Of a stretch of DNA of 64,000 bases, positions 43,783 to 53,047 are shown in pieces. The notes beneath the pieces were generated by a model. The model ran no database searches. It saw only the letters and a program-made list of their open reading frames with translations, and was not told where the DNA came from. A program made the position numbers and the translations under genes. Origin of the DNA: Methylocystis sp. MJC1 (GTDB lineage: Bacteria; Pseudomonadota; Alphaproteobacteria; Rhizobiales; Beijerinckiaceae); contig NZ_CP107560.1 in NCBI RefSeq assembly GCF_026427715.1, positions 69,723-133,722 on the forward strand. The letters are read 5' to 3'. How positions within the stretch are numbered: the stretch's first letter is position 1; every line of letters starts with the position of its first letter.

Positions 43783-44855
43783 AGCCCGTAGATCCTGAAG
43801 GTCTCGCGCCCGGTGAGCTCACGCACCGCGCCGAGCGCGACGAGGCGATCGAAGAGACGCCGCGCGGCGCGATCCGACATGCCGACGCGGGCCGCGGCGG
43901 CGGCGGGCGTGACGCCGTCGTCGGCAAGCACCATGTCGACGACCCGACCCGCGCCGCGCGCCCGCAAGGATGGTGCGACCGTCGTGAGCTTTTCGGTGCG
44001 CCGCGCCAGATCGGCGGCGAGGGCATGCGCCTCCGCCACGGCGAGGCCATAGGCGACAGCGACCGCGTCGAGCCAATCCTCGTCCGACGGCCGCGGTCGT
44101 TTGCCATTTAGTCCACGGCGCAGCGATGGATGCAGAATCGCGACGGCGAGTAAGGGAACCGGCCGCGACCAGTCGAGACGGTTCGCGAGGGCGAGATCGG
44201 CGATCCACAGCGCGAAGATTTCAGCGTCGAGCGCTGACCCTGCGGCGCAAAGTTTCATGGCGACCGCGCTGGCGCGGGCCGCCACGGCGAGCGGATCCGG
44301 CGCATCGGCCACGCAACTTTGCAAGGCTTTGGCGCCCGAGCCGACATCGAGCGACGCGGACAGGCCGAGAAGCGACAGGGCGGCCGCGAGCGTCGCCGCC
44401 TCAAAGCGCGCGGGGCGCCCCGCAAGGAGCCGGAACAGCCGGTGGATGCGCCCCGCCGGGCTGGTCTCACTGCCCCCGGCGAGATGTTCGGCGTCGCGCA
44501 AGGCCCCCGCGTCCTCGCGCAGCCGGCAGAGCGTCGCGCAAGATTCGGCGGCGCGGAGCGCGAGGCGCTGGCGCAGGCAGCCGGCATAGACCGGCTCGGC
44601 GGGGTCTTGTGCGGCGCTCGAAACATCGGCGCCGCACGCGCCGCCGCGCAGGATTTGGTCAAAGAAGGCGAGCCCCGCGCCGGCGACAAAGGCCGCCGCG
44701 TCCCGCTCCGTTTTCTGAGGGCGCGCCCAGCGCGGAAGCGGTTGAATTTGCCGATGCTTCACGGCCGCTGGGGCGGCGGCGCGGCGCGCCCGCTTGGGGC
44801 CGGATGGCGTGGCTGAGATCACGTCGGGCGTCGGGTCCGAATCGACAAGCGTCAT
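43779..44855 (-). CDS. DUF1403 family protein, 358 aa
   Basis: An Ala-rich helical protein with FVAGAGLAFFDQILRGG, CAAGSALDAEIFALWIADLA and NRLDWSRPVPLLAVAILHP, typical of DUF1403. The C-terminus ends in a winged-helix-like DDGVTPAAAAARVGMSDRAA and RELTGRETFRIYGL, suggesting DNA binding. Translationally coupled to scpB. Function unknown. Confidence 0.88.
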   Translation of the reverse strand: MTLVDSDPTPDVISATPSGPKRARRAAAPAAVKHRQIQPLPRWARPQKTERDAAAFVAGAGLAFFDQILRGGACGADVSSAAQDPAEPVYAGCLRQRLALRAAESCATLCRLREDAGALRDAEHLAGGSETSPAGRIHRLFRLLAGRPARFEAATLAAALSLLGLSASLDVGSGAKALQSCVADAPDPLAVAARASAVAMKLCAAGSALDAEIFALWIADLALANRLDWSRPVPLLAVAILHPSLRRGLNGKRPRPSDEDWLDAVAVAYGLAVAEAHALAADLARRTEKLTTVAPSLRARGAGRVVDMVLADDGVTPAAAAARVGMSDRAARRLFDRLVALGAVRELTGRETFRIYGL

Positions 44856-44933
44856 GGGTAAAATCCTAAACGACGGCGGCGCTTTGTCACGGATTTTTCG
44901 CGCATGTCCGCCGCGCTTGTCTTGTCGTATTTA

Positions 44934-44960
44934 CGTCCGATAACCTTACCTTATCGGACG
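44934..44960. other. Inverted repeat resembling a tyrosine-recombinase core or operator
   Basis: Perfect 10-bp arms CGTCCGATAA and TTATCGGACG are separated by CCTTACC (7 bases). Arm length and spacer fit a XerCD/dif-like crossover site or a dimeric repressor operator. It lies 79 bases upstream of the DUF1403-scpB operon. Confidence 0.55.
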
Positions 44961-45001
44961 CGATTCGGGAGGCGCTGCAACGCCAGATTTTTGTTCGCGC
45001 T

Positions 45002-45075
45002 TCATGAGTGGACAGCCCGAAAAAATCGAATTCAGGCGTCAGATTTTCGCGCTTCAACAGCGGACCGGCTTCGTG
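45002..45075 (+). repeat. Transposon-end-like repeat, copy A
   Basis: TTCATG, TGGACAGCC, a GAAAAAATC block, ATTCAGGCGTC and GATTTTCGCG follow one another, then GGACCGGCTTCG. The same series, with scattered changes, is found on the other strand at 62220-62325. The GGCGTCGGATTTT segment also recurs at 45430 and 49334. Multiple spaced repeats suggest TniA-type binding sites. Confidence 0.6.
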
Positions 45076-45427
45076 TGTCGGAATGCCGGAATTTGTGGGA
45101 TTCGGCGCGCGACGCGGCGGGAGCGCGCAAAATTTCGGGATTCCGATTCACAATTCATGGGACGAGAAGCCCCGAAATTTGTGGGATTCGAGCATAATTT
45201 GTGGGACTGGGCCGCAGCCGTTCCCTGGTTTTCAGGTGCAAAGGCGAATTTGGCGGGCGGCTCCTGATTCAGCGATCCCCTGGCGCCCTGACTGCAATCT
45301 GGTTCCACAAATTACGACTCAAATTCGCCGCCAGTCCCAGAAATTACGAATCAATCCCGAAATTGTGCAACAGGAAAGTCGTCTGTTTTCAATGAGCCCC
45401 AGTCCCAGAAATTGTGACCGTCCGACA
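45076..45427. mobile_element. Miniature derivative of the tni transposon, 352 bp
   Basis: It starts TGTCGGAATGCCGGAATTTG, as does the complete element at 49436, and ends in CCGACA as that element does at 53202. The left about 160 bases match 49436-49590 and the right about 130 match 53072-53202. All tni genes are missing, with only about 60 unrelated bases in the middle. Each end holds several copies of AATTTGTGGGATTC-like repeats. Confidence 0.8.
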
Positions 45428-45515
45428 CAGGCGTCGGATTTTCGCGCCGCCTTCCGGCTTAATTGGCGGACTGCCCCGCGCCGGGGCGCGCCCGAGAACC
45501 CCCGGCGATCGATCG
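45428..45515. other. Short non-coding end of tni module 1
   Basis: Starts with CAGGCGTCGGATTTTCGCGC, a copy of the repeat at 45034, and continues GC-rich to the tniQ stop. Probably the left terminal region of module 1, interrupted by the miniature element. Confidence 0.4.
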
Positions 45516-46436
45516 TCACGCCGCCGGACGCAGCCCCATCCGCGCCCGGGGCTGTGCAGGCGGCCGGGATCGCGTCCAGGCTTTCAGCTGATCGAGCGCG
45601 AACCTCGGGGGGCCAAAGACCTCGCGCGCGCCGGCGCGATCCAGCAGCTGCGCCACGCCGATCCAGGTCGCCATGCGCCAGTCGAGGCTTGCGGTCGAAA
45701 GCGGCGCGGCGCGATCCCGGGCCATGCCGCGCGTGGATCGTGGATGGCCGACCATCCCAAAAAGGAGCGGTCGCCGCGCCATGCCGGGACGCGGCAGCGA
45801 CCACAAGAGACGCGCCGTCGCCATGGCGTCGTCATCCGGCGGCGTCGCGCCAAGCGCGGCGAGGACCGCCTTTTCCCTGGGCGACGGCTCCCCGCCCTCT
45901 AGGGATGCGTGGTGGACGACCGCCCCGCAGCGCCGGCAGGCGAGGCGCGCCGCGCCGTCCAGCAGCACGAAACCAAAGCCGCGCGCGCCACACCACGCGC
46001 AGTCCTCGACGAGAAAGAGCTCGTGTCGAGCGCACAGCAGCGCTTCCACCCGAAGCCAAGGGCGTCGCAGATAGTGGTCGCGGCCCGCCTTCGCATCCTC
46101 GTCGAGACAGGCTGGACACGCTGGAAATCCGACGAAGGCGCCCCCTGCCTCATGGGCCCACACATAGCGATCCTGCTCGCGTCGGCGCTTCAGCGCCAAG
46201 CTTTCGATCCGCGCCGGGTCCAGCCGGCAAGCCTGCGCCCACGCGGCGGCGACCCCGAGGTCGGGCGCGTAGTCGGCGGCGGCGAAGCCCCTCGGCGCGG
46301 CGAGCGCTGCAGGAAGGCCGAGCGAAAGGCCGAGGGCCTCCCGGTCCACGCCATAGCGGCAAGCGACCCGCCCCTGCCACGACGACAACAGTTCATCGTC
46401 ATGGGGGCGCGGCGCAATCGGCAAGCGACGGCTCAC
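45516..46436 (-). CDS. tniQ: TniQ-family target-selection protein, module 1, 306 aa
   Basis: PIAPRPHDDELLSSWQGRVA opens the protein as in TniQ/TnsD. CPACLDEDAKAGRDHYLRRP, LCARHELFLVEDCAWCG and LACRRCGAVVHHASLEGG provide a zinc-binding Cys/His set. The start overlaps the tniB stop as ATGA. TniQ directs target choice together with the TniB ATPase. Confidence 0.88.
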   Translation of the reverse strand: MSRRLPIAPRPHDDELLSSWQGRVACRYGVDREALGLSLGLPAALAAPRGFAAADYAPDLGVAAAWAQACRLDPARIESLALKRRREQDRYVWAHEAGGAFVGFPACPACLDEDAKAGRDHYLRRPWLRVEALLCARHELFLVEDCAWCGARGFGFVLLDGAARLACRRCGAVVHHASLEGGEPSPREKAVLAALGATPPDDDAMATARLLWSLPRPGMARRPLLFGMVGHPRSTRGMARDRAAPLSTASLDWRMATWIGVAQLLDRAGAREVFGPPRFALDQLKAWTRSRPPAQPRARMGLRPAA

Positions 46437-47383
46437 CGGGCCGCCGCGCGTGCGAGCCGCGCATCCATGTTCCGACTCATCGCCGCCAACGGCGGCGCGA
46501 GGTCGGGGGCGAGGAAACTTTGCGCCGTGATCCGCTCCTCCCCCGACCGGATCGCCGCAATCGCCGCGCTTTCGACGAGCCGAAAGATGCGGACCGTCAC
46601 GCCGTCGGTCAGTTCGAGGACGCGCCGCCTCATCTCGGCCGTTTGCAGCGCCGACGGCCGGCGCAGCGGAAGCACGCCCGCCAAGCTGATCAAAAGCTCC
46701 GCCAAGCGGCGATCGTTCTTCCAGCGGTCGAGATGGAAGGCCTCGAAGCGCTCGGCGAGCTGCGGGTCAGTCAAAAGCGCCTGGCAGGCGAGATCCGTCC
46801 CGGCGCAGACCAGCGGCGCCCTCAGATCGTTTGCCAGGAACCGAAGGGCGTTGAGAAAAATCCTCTGCTGCCGAAACGTGCCTGCGAGCAAGGCGTGCAC
46901 CTCGTCGATGACGAGCATCCGAACGCCGAGGCTTTTCATGAGCGCGCGACAGGTTTCCTTGAGCCGGTGCGTTCGCGCTTCGATCGGCGCCGGCGCCTGC
47001 AGCGCGGTCAACAGCTCGCTGTAAAAGTCGCTCTCGAGCGGTTCCGCCGGCATCTGCATCGCCGCGATCGGCGCGGAAGTCACCCCGGTCCTGCCGTCGA
47101 AGCGCGGCGGGTGGTCCCTGAGAAACTTGCGCAGGATCTTGGTCTTGCCCATGCCAGTGTCGCCGTAAATCAGCAGGCAGGGCATGCGGTCGCGCGGCGG
47201 ATAGGTCAAAAGATCCTCGAGCCGTGACAGCGCCTCTTCGGCTCGCGCCGTCGCAATCCATCGATCGGACCGGATCCACGCGATGCGCGCGGCGTCGCAC
47301 TCGGCCGCGTGCGCCCGGTAGGCCGGCAAGATATGGCCGTAATCCGCGGCCCCGGCATCGCTCGTGATCTTGGTCACGACCAT
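46433..47383 (-). CDS. tniB: TniB-type AAA+ transposition ATPase, module 1, 316 aa
   Basis: CLLIYGDTGMGKTKILRKFL is Walker A, VRMLVIDEVHALLAGTFRQQ Walker B, and PLVCAGTDLACQALLTDPQL sensor 1 with the downstream Arg region. Related to TnsC/IstB helpers that bind target DNA. It overlaps tniA upstream by 10 bases and tniQ downstream by 4, forming one operon. Confidence 0.92.
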   Translation of the reverse strand: MVVTKITSDAGAADYGHILPAYRAHAAECDAARIAWIRSDRWIATARAEEALSRLEDLLTYPPRDRMPCLLIYGDTGMGKTKILRKFLRDHPPRFDGRTGVTSAPIAAMQMPAEPLESDFYSELLTALQAPAPIEARTHRLKETCRALMKSLGVRMLVIDEVHALLAGTFRQQRIFLNALRFLANDLRAPLVCAGTDLACQALLTDPQLAERFEAFHLDRWKNDRRLAELLISLAGVLPLRRPSALQTAEMRRRVLELTDGVTVRIFRLVESAAIAAIRSGEERITAQSFLAPDLAPPLAAMSRNMDARLARAAAR

Positions 47384-49017
47384 TCCTCCACCTTCAAGGG
47401 ACGCAAATCGGCGTAGTCTTCACCGTCCTTGAGCGCCGCCATCGCCGTCGCCGATCCCAGCGCCTCCGTCGACGCCGCCAGGGCGCGCTCGCGCCGCTCG
47501 GTTTGACGGCGCGCCGAGCGGGTGGCCGTGGCGGCCGCCGCCTCCAGAGCGCGCTGCTGCTCGACGGTTTCGAAAATCAGACGCTCGTCGACGAGCGATC
47601 GCCCACGCGCCCTCAGCACGGCTTGCGCTTGTCGGTGCTCCGCCAGCGTGATGCGCGGGCGGCTAAGATCAGCGATACGCACCGGCCAGTGGCCGCCGTC
47701 GGGATCCTCGACGAAAACTTTCGAGAGATCGCGCGGATCATATTTGATCCTGAGCCGGCGCCGCAGCCGCCCTGCCCAGGGACTCAGAACGTCGTCCCAA
47801 TAACGCAGGTCGAACAAGCGCACGCCGTCACGCCGAATCTTGCGCTCCTTGAACGGCAAGAAATCGAGAAGAAACTCCGCCGGATCTTTGGGATGCGACG
47901 GCGGCGCCGGCCGGGCGGCCAAAGCCTCGCGCCACGCCGCGACCGGCGGCTGCTTCAATGCAGCGTGCGACTCGCTGTGATACCGGACCACTTCCAGCGC
48001 CAGCCATCGCTCCAGCTCGTCGAGAGTCATCACGGCCTGCTTGGCGGAGTCGTAGTCGCCGAGATCGGCCACATTCGAAAATGTCGTGCCCGGCAGCAGA
48101 TGCGCCGCACCCATCATCGTACCGATCAGCCGCTCGATATGGCCGCCGTAGTGCGGCCGCGCCACCGGACGATAAATCAATCGAACGCCATGCTCCTCGC
48201 AACCGCGCGCGAGCGCGCGCGCCTTGAACTCCTTGGCGTTGTCGAGATGCAGCGCATCGGGAAGCCCGGCGACCGGCCATTCCGCGGCGATGCCCAGCCG
48301 CGCCAGCCAGGGCTCCTTCGGCAAAACGAGATGCTGGATGGCCAACGCCACAGATGTCGACGACGGCGCTTCGAGCGAGACGTAAAACCCCGCCACCATG
48401 CGGCTGGCGACATCGATCGCCAGGGTCAGCCACGGCCGCCCGATCGGTTCGCGATGCACGGAATCGACCACGAACACATCAACCTTGGTGTGATCGATTT
48501 GCACGACTTCGAGCGCATGGCTCGCATGGTATTCGCCAACGACCGGCGCAAAGCGCGCGCGAGCAGCCTGCGATCCCTCCCGGTCTTGCACGAGCAAGCG
48601 CTCGTCCGTACGCGCGACCCGAGCTTTGATCGCGTCCCACGACGGCGGGCGCATGCCGCGCTGCTGGCATAACTGACGCAAACGCCGGCGCAGCGCGTTG
48701 ACGCTCGGCTTCTGCCGCGTGCGATAGAATTCCTTGATTGCGCCGTCGATGAGCTGGTCTTGTTCCAGCGTAAGCCGGCTGGATCCTTTCTTCGGACCGC
48801 GCCGCCCGGCCACGAGCGAGCTGACGACGGGCGAGGCGCGGAACCGTTCGATCAGCTCATAAAGCCGCGTTTTTCTGACGCCGAGCTCCCGACAGGCGTC
48901 GCGGATTGCTTGCGGATGGACAGTGTCCTGCGCGATCAGCGGACGGATCACCGCGGCGCGCACCGAGGCCTCGCGCCAGCGTTCGTCATCGACGTCGAGC
49001 TTGTCGATCCTTGTCAC
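47374..49017 (-). CDS. tniA: TniA-type DDE transposase, module 1, 547 aa
   Basis: N-terminal HTH region (IRDACRELGVRKTRLYELIE), then the DD35E core: VVQIDHTKVDVFVVDSV, PDALHLDNAKEFKARALA and PHYGGHIERLIGTMMG with exactly 35 residues between Asp and Glu. A Mu-type C-terminal beta barrel follows (VRLFDLRYWDDVLSPWAGRL). The start is a GTG at 49017 behind GGGGGAG. Only moderately similar to the module 2 TniA. Confidence 0.92.
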   Translation of the reverse strand: MTRIDKLDVDDERWREASVRAAVIRPLIAQDTVHPQAIRDACRELGVRKTRLYELIERFRASPVVSSLVAGRRGPKKGSSRLTLEQDQLIDGAIKEFYRTRQKPSVNALRRRLRQLCQQRGMRPPSWDAIKARVARTDERLLVQDREGSQAARARFAPVVGEYHASHALEVVQIDHTKVDVFVVDSVHREPIGRPWLTLAIDVASRMVAGFYVSLEAPSSTSVALAIQHLVLPKEPWLARLGIAAEWPVAGLPDALHLDNAKEFKARALARGCEEHGVRLIYRPVARPHYGGHIERLIGTMMGAAHLLPGTTFSNVADLGDYDSAKQAVMTLDELERWLALEVVRYHSESHAALKQPPVAAWREALAARPAPPSHPKDPAEFLLDFLPFKERKIRRDGVRLFDLRYWDDVLSPWAGRLRRRLRIKYDPRDLSKVFVEDPDGGHWPVRIADLSRPRITLAEHRQAQAVLRARGRSLVDERLIFETVEQQRALEAAAATATRSARRQTERRERALAASTEALGSATAMAALKDGEDYADLRPLKVEEWS

Positions 49018-49402
49018 GAGGCGCTCCCCCGCGTCGTCCGGCGATCAAGCCTGAAAAATCCGCGAAAAAGACCGAAACCAATCTATCATGATTCGCCTGA
49101 TTCGCCGCATTTTCATGTGCTTGCGTTCGCCGCAAGCGGCAGAGGCCCTTGGGAGCGACATCGATGAGAAACGCTGCGGCCGTCCGCCAATCAAACCGAA
49201 ATTTTCCGCAGATCAGGCCGGAGTCCCCTCATTATGCCGGAACCAGATTCCAGCAATATCAATGGCGTCCAGTCCGCTAAAAAAGCCGGAGCGACATGGG
49301 CGCTCGGAGCGATTTTGGCTCTCTGCAACCCCGCCTAGGCGTCGGATTTTAACGCCCCAAACCACGCCTAACGCCCCAAAAGGGCGCCAAAACGAGGACG
49401 CG
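49018..49402. other. Non-coding region between tni module 1 and the recombinase start
   Basis: No gene. Contains another GGCGTCGGATTTT copy (49334-49346), several CGAAATTTT/AAATCCGC-like repeats that may be TniA1 sites, and the probable promoter of the split recombinase gene. The right terminus of module 1 could not be located. Confidence 0.4.
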
Positions 49403-49435
49403 ATGGCCAAGAACGACGACATTCCGGATGCCGAC
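49403..49435 (+). pseudogene. First 11 codons of the split tyrosine recombinase; left copy of a 31-bp direct repeat
   Basis: Reads MAKNDDIPDAD from the ATG at 49403. Positions 49405-49435 are repeated exactly at 53203-53233, on the other side of the tni transposon. The sequence continues with the transposon end TGTCGG at 49436. Confidence 0.8.
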
Positions 49436-49507
49436 TGTCGGAATGCCGGAATTTGTGGGATTCGACGCTCAACGCGGCGGGAGCGCGCATAATTTAGGGA
49501 TTCCGAT

Positions 49508-50560
49508 TCACAATTTATGGGACGAAAAGACCCGAAATTTGTGGGATTCGAGCATAATTTGTGGAACTGGGCCGCAATGGGCCCCAACCCGATGCGTTTT
49601 GGCGACCGACTTGGAGTCCGTGAGACATCGCAAATGGGCCTCGATGCGCCGGCGCGTCGTCCAGGGCCACGCCCCCAAAACTCGGCGTAGGCTTGTTTCC
49701 CCCTCGGCGTCGGCCGCCGCCAGCGCCGCCGCGGCGTGCTCGACGGGGTTTTCGGTCAGGCGCGCCACGCCGACCGCCAAAGCGTAGTTCTGCAGCAGCG
49801 AGCCGCCTGCGAGGGCGGCCAGCCCAGGGCGAACCGGCTTGGCGAGCACGGGCGCGAAGCGGTCGTATTCCGGCGCCACGACAAGCAGGGCCTGTCGGGC
49901 GATCGGCCGGGTCAAAAAGGCATGGTTGGCGCGGCGCGCCTCCAGCGAGAGCAGCGGCTGCTCCGCCAGGGACGGCGGCGACGGGCGACGATAGGAGGCG
50001 GTCAGGAATCGCAGCAGATCCGAAACCGTCGGCGCGCCCGTCTCGCCGATGGCGTCGCGATCCTCGGCCCAGGCCGCCAACCGGGCGGCGCCGCGCCTGG
50101 CGGGCGGATCGAGGCGTTCGAGAACGCTTTCGGGAAGAAAGCTCTGCATCGGCCGCTTGTCGCGCCCCCACAGCCGGACGCCGTGCACGGAACACCAAAA
50201 CGTCCAGGGCAGCGCCGCGGCCTTGCGGCCGATCGCGGGGCTCTTGGCGCAGCTCGGGCAGAAATATCTGGCGCTCGGCGCGATCAGGCAACGGGCGTGC
50301 GGCGCCAGGGCGGCGAATGTCATGCCGTCGATCGTTTGCGCGCTCAGCCCGGCGCGCGCCGCGATCAAGGCCCCCTGCCCCGCCGACAGGCCCTGCTCCA
50401 GCGTCAGCGCCGAGACTTCCGTGAGCCCGAAATGGGCGAGGAGCGCATTCGCCGACATGCCGTAAATCCCCGCAACCCGGGACAACCATGACGACAGGCG
50501 CTCCTCGGCCGCCGGTCGCGGCGCGACAGGGAGAAGCGAGGCGAGCGCCTCTGTGGTCAA
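49508..50560 (-). CDS. tniQ: TniQ-family protein, module 2, 350 aa
   Basis: VAPRPAAEERLSSWLSRVAG, LIAPSARYFCPSCAKSPAIG, FWCSVHGVRLWGRDKR and the helical C-terminal part identify TniQ. The last residues are encoded inside the transposon end repeats, so the C-terminus has been extended or exchanged. The start overlaps the tniB stop as ATGA. Confidence 0.85.
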   Translation of the reverse strand: MTTEALASLLPVAPRPAAEERLSSWLSRVAGIYGMSANALLAHFGLTEVSALTLEQGLSAGQGALIAARAGLSAQTIDGMTFAALAPHARCLIAPSARYFCPSCAKSPAIGRKAAALPWTFWCSVHGVRLWGRDKRPMQSFLPESVLERLDPPARRGAARLAAWAEDRDAIGETGAPTVSDLLRFLTASYRRPSPPSLAEQPLLSLEARRANHAFLTRPIARQALLVVAPEYDRFAPVLAKPVRPGLAALAGGSLLQNYALAVGVARLTENPVEHAAAALAAADAEGETSLRRVLGAWPWTTRRRIEAHLRCLTDSKSVAKTHRVGAHCGPVPQIMLESHKFRVFSSHKL

Positions 50561-51438
50561 ACTGCCTCTCCCAAGAGCGACGAGGCCGTCTTAGCGTCCT
50601 CGAAATCGGATCCCATGATCCGCTCCTCGCCGCTCACGATGGCGGCGACGGCCAGCCGCGTCATCAACGAGAAGATCGCGGCCGTGACGCCACCCGTCGT
50701 CTCGAGGATGCTCTTGAGCGCCCGCTCGCCGATCTCGCTTTCCCGGCGCAACGGCAGAGTGCGCTGCAAACTTCCGATCAATGCCGCGAAATCCTGGTCG
50801 TTCCGCCAGGGAGGGAGCGCGATGGCCTCGAAGCGGCGCACGAGTTGTTCGTCCGTCCTGAGTGAATTGCGGGCTTGCTGGGTGCCGACGCAGACGAGCG
50901 GAATGCGCAGCTCGTTGCCCAGAAACCGCAACATGTTCAGGAACCGCGCCTGCTCGCGCACCGTGCCCGCCTGCAGGCTATGGACCTCGTCGATGACCAG
51001 CATGCCTGGTTGCGCCTGCTCCAGCACGCGTAGCGCCACATTCTCCAGCGCGCCCAGCGTCGGCCGGGACGGCTCCGGCGCGCCGATTGCCGCCAGGAGC
51101 CGCTTGTAAAAGCGCGCTTCATCCGGCCCCGAGACCATCTGGACGAGCACGACCGGCATGCGCTTGAGCCCGTTGACGGGGTCGAAATAAGCGGGGTGAT
51201 CGCGCGCGAACTTTTCGACGATCATCGTCTTGCCCATGCCGGATTCGCCGACAATCAGCAGATTGGGCATGCGGGCCCGCCGCGGAAACGAGATGAGGTC
51301 CTCGAGCATCGTCAGCGCCTGCTGCGCCCGCGGGTAGTTGATCCACCGGTCCGCGCGAATCCGGCGGAGGCGCTCGTCCGAACTCAAGGCCGCGATCGGA
51401 CGGCTCGAAGCGAACAAATGCTCAAAATCCTCAGTCAT
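50557..51438 (-). CDS. tniB: TniB-type AAA+ ATPase, module 2, 293 aa
   Basis: Walker A LLIVGESGMGKTMIVEKFA, Walker B GMLVIDEVHSLQAGTVREQA, sensor PLVCVGTQQARNSLRTDEQ. The ATG at 51438 overlaps the tniA stop by 8 bases; the longer upstream frame is an Arg-rich shadow of tniA. Moderately similar to the module 1 protein. Confidence 0.92.
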   Translation of the reverse strand: MTEDFEHLFASSRPIAALSSDERLRRIRADRWINYPRAQQALTMLEDLISFPRRARMPNLLIVGESGMGKTMIVEKFARDHPAYFDPVNGLKRMPVVLVQMVSGPDEARFYKRLLAAIGAPEPSRPTLGALENVALRVLEQAQPGMLVIDEVHSLQAGTVREQARFLNMLRFLGNELRIPLVCVGTQQARNSLRTDEQLVRRFEAIALPPWRNDQDFAALIGSLQRTLPLRRESEIGERALKSILETTGGVTAAIFSLMTRLAVAAIVSGEERIMGSDFEDAKTASSLLGEAV

Positions 51439-53047
51439 CCCACTCCTCCACCTCGAAATAGGGCAGGACCAGCGGCGGGTCCGCCGCCCGCGGCTCGGCG
51501 GCCTGCGGCGCCTCGATTGTCTTCGGCGCCGACGATCTGGGCCGCCGCGCCGCATCGCGCCGCATCGCCTTGGTGGTGCGCACCGCCTCGTCCACCAGGG
51601 CGCGCTGAGCGAGGATCGTCGAGAAGATCAGTTCCTCGTCGACCGCCCGGCGACCCGCCTCGCGCAGCGCCCGCAATGCCGCCCGTTGCTCCCACAGCGC
51701 GATGGAAGGCCGCGTTCGATCGGCCGGGCGCGCTTCGAGATACCCCTCCCCCACCCGCACGAAGACCACCGAGAGGTCGCGTGGATCGTATTTCACCGTA
51801 AGTTTTTCCGCGCCTCTCCCCATGTGCCAGCGCAGCTCGTCCGACCAGTAGCGGATGTGATGGAGATGCAGGCCGTCGCGCTGCAAAACGCGCTGCTCGG
51901 CGGGAAGGAAATCGATCAGGAACCGCCTGACGTCGCTGGGCATGCGCACCGCGACCTCACCGATGCGAGCCCGCCAGACCGCCGCCGGCGGCGCCCCGAG
52001 CGCCTTGTGGATCCGCGCTTGATAAGCCCCAACAATTTCAAGGGCGAAATAGGTCTCGAGCTCGCGCAAGGTCATCACCGCCTGCCGCTCCGGATCGAGA
52101 TCGCCGCGTTCGCGGATGTTGGAAAAATGCGACCCGGGAATGAGATGGACCGCCCCCATCATCGTCCCGATCAGCCGCTCGATGTGGCCGCCGAAACGAG
52201 GCGTTCCCGGCGGCCGATAAACGAGGTCCACGCCGTGTTCGGCGCAGGCGCGCTCAAAAGCCAGCGCATGGAATTCGGCGCCATTGTCGACATGGATGAT
52301 GCGGGGGATTCCCCGCGCCGGCCACTCCGCCTCGATCCCGCGCGCCGCCAGCCAACTCGTCTTGTCCATCACCGCATGGGTCAGACACAGCGCGACCGCC
52401 GCCAGCGAGGGCGGATCGAGCGACAGATGGAAGCCCATCGCCATCCGCGTGGCGACGTCGATCGCCAGCGTCAGCGTCGGCCGGCCAATGGGAAGCCGCG
52501 TGATGGGGTCCACGACGGTCACATCCACCTTGGTGTGATCCATCTGCACGATCGCCAGTGGCGCGGTCGCCTCCAGCGTTCCCGGCGTCGCCAGAAAAAC
52601 CGGCTCCGACTTGCCCTTGCCTTCCCGCTGTCGGAGCAGTTCGGCCTCGTCCTGGCGATCGAGCCAGCGACGCAGACGGCGAATGGACGGAACCGGGAAT
52701 CCCTGGCGTCGACAATCGGCGGCGACCTCGGCCCAGAACCGCGTCAACGTGGGACGCCGCCGCGTCGCGTAAAACTCCCGGAAATGCGTCTCGACAACCG
52801 CGAGAACATCAGGCGCCAGCGGACGCATCCCCGAGTGGGGGCCACGACGGCGCGGCGCCAACGCGCTGGTTCGAGCGCTCTCCCGAAACCGCTTCAACCA
52901 CCGAAATAACGTCGTCCGGCCGACCCCGAGCGTCGCCATGGCGTCGCGGATTTGCTCGCCCGAAGGCCGCTCCGGCAGCTTGGAGAGAACCTCCGCCCGC
53001 CGTTGCGCCGCCGCCCATTCGTTCGGGTCGATGTCGCCAATATCCAT
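51431..53047 (-). CDS. tniA: TniA-type DDE transposase, module 2, 538 aa
   Basis: HTH (IRDAMATLGVGRTTLFRWLK), then VQMDHTKVDVTVVDPI, IIHVDNGAEFHALAFE and RFGGHIERLIGTMMG form the DDE site. ELRWHMGRGAEKLTVKYDPR is in the C-terminal barrel. The ATG at 53047 is the family-like start; an ATG at 53083 would add 12 residues within the right-end repeats. Confidence 0.92.
   Translation of the reverse strand: MDIGDIDPNEWAAAQRRAEVLSKLPERPSGEQIRDAMATLGVGRTTLFRWLKRFRESARTSALAPRRRGPHSGMRPLAPDVLAVVETHFREFYATRRRPTLTRFWAEVAADCRRQGFPVPSIRRLRRWLDRQDEAELLRQREGKGKSEPVFLATPGTLEATAPLAIVQMDHTKVDVTVVDPITRLPIGRPTLTLAIDVATRMAMGFHLSLDPPSLAAVALCLTHAVMDKTSWLAARGIEAEWPARGIPRIIHVDNGAEFHALAFERACAEHGVDLVYRPPGTPRFGGHIERLIGTMMGAVHLIPGSHFSNIRERGDLDPERQAVMTLRELETYFALEIVGAYQARIHKALGAPPAAVWRARIGEVAVRMPSDVRRFLIDFLPAEQRVLQRDGLHLHHIRYWSDELRWHMGRGAEKLTVKYDPRDLSVVFVRVGEGYLEARPADRTRPSIALWEQRAALRALREAGRRAVDEELIFSTILAQRALVDEAVRTTKAMRRDAARRPRSSAPKTIEAPQAAEPRAADPPLVLPYFEVEEWDD

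Noticed and set aside
45008..47227. Very long rightward open frame of 739 codons across tniQ/tniB
   Set aside because: Arg/Pro-rich, no family features, antisense to well-supported tni genes; an effect of high GC and codon bias.
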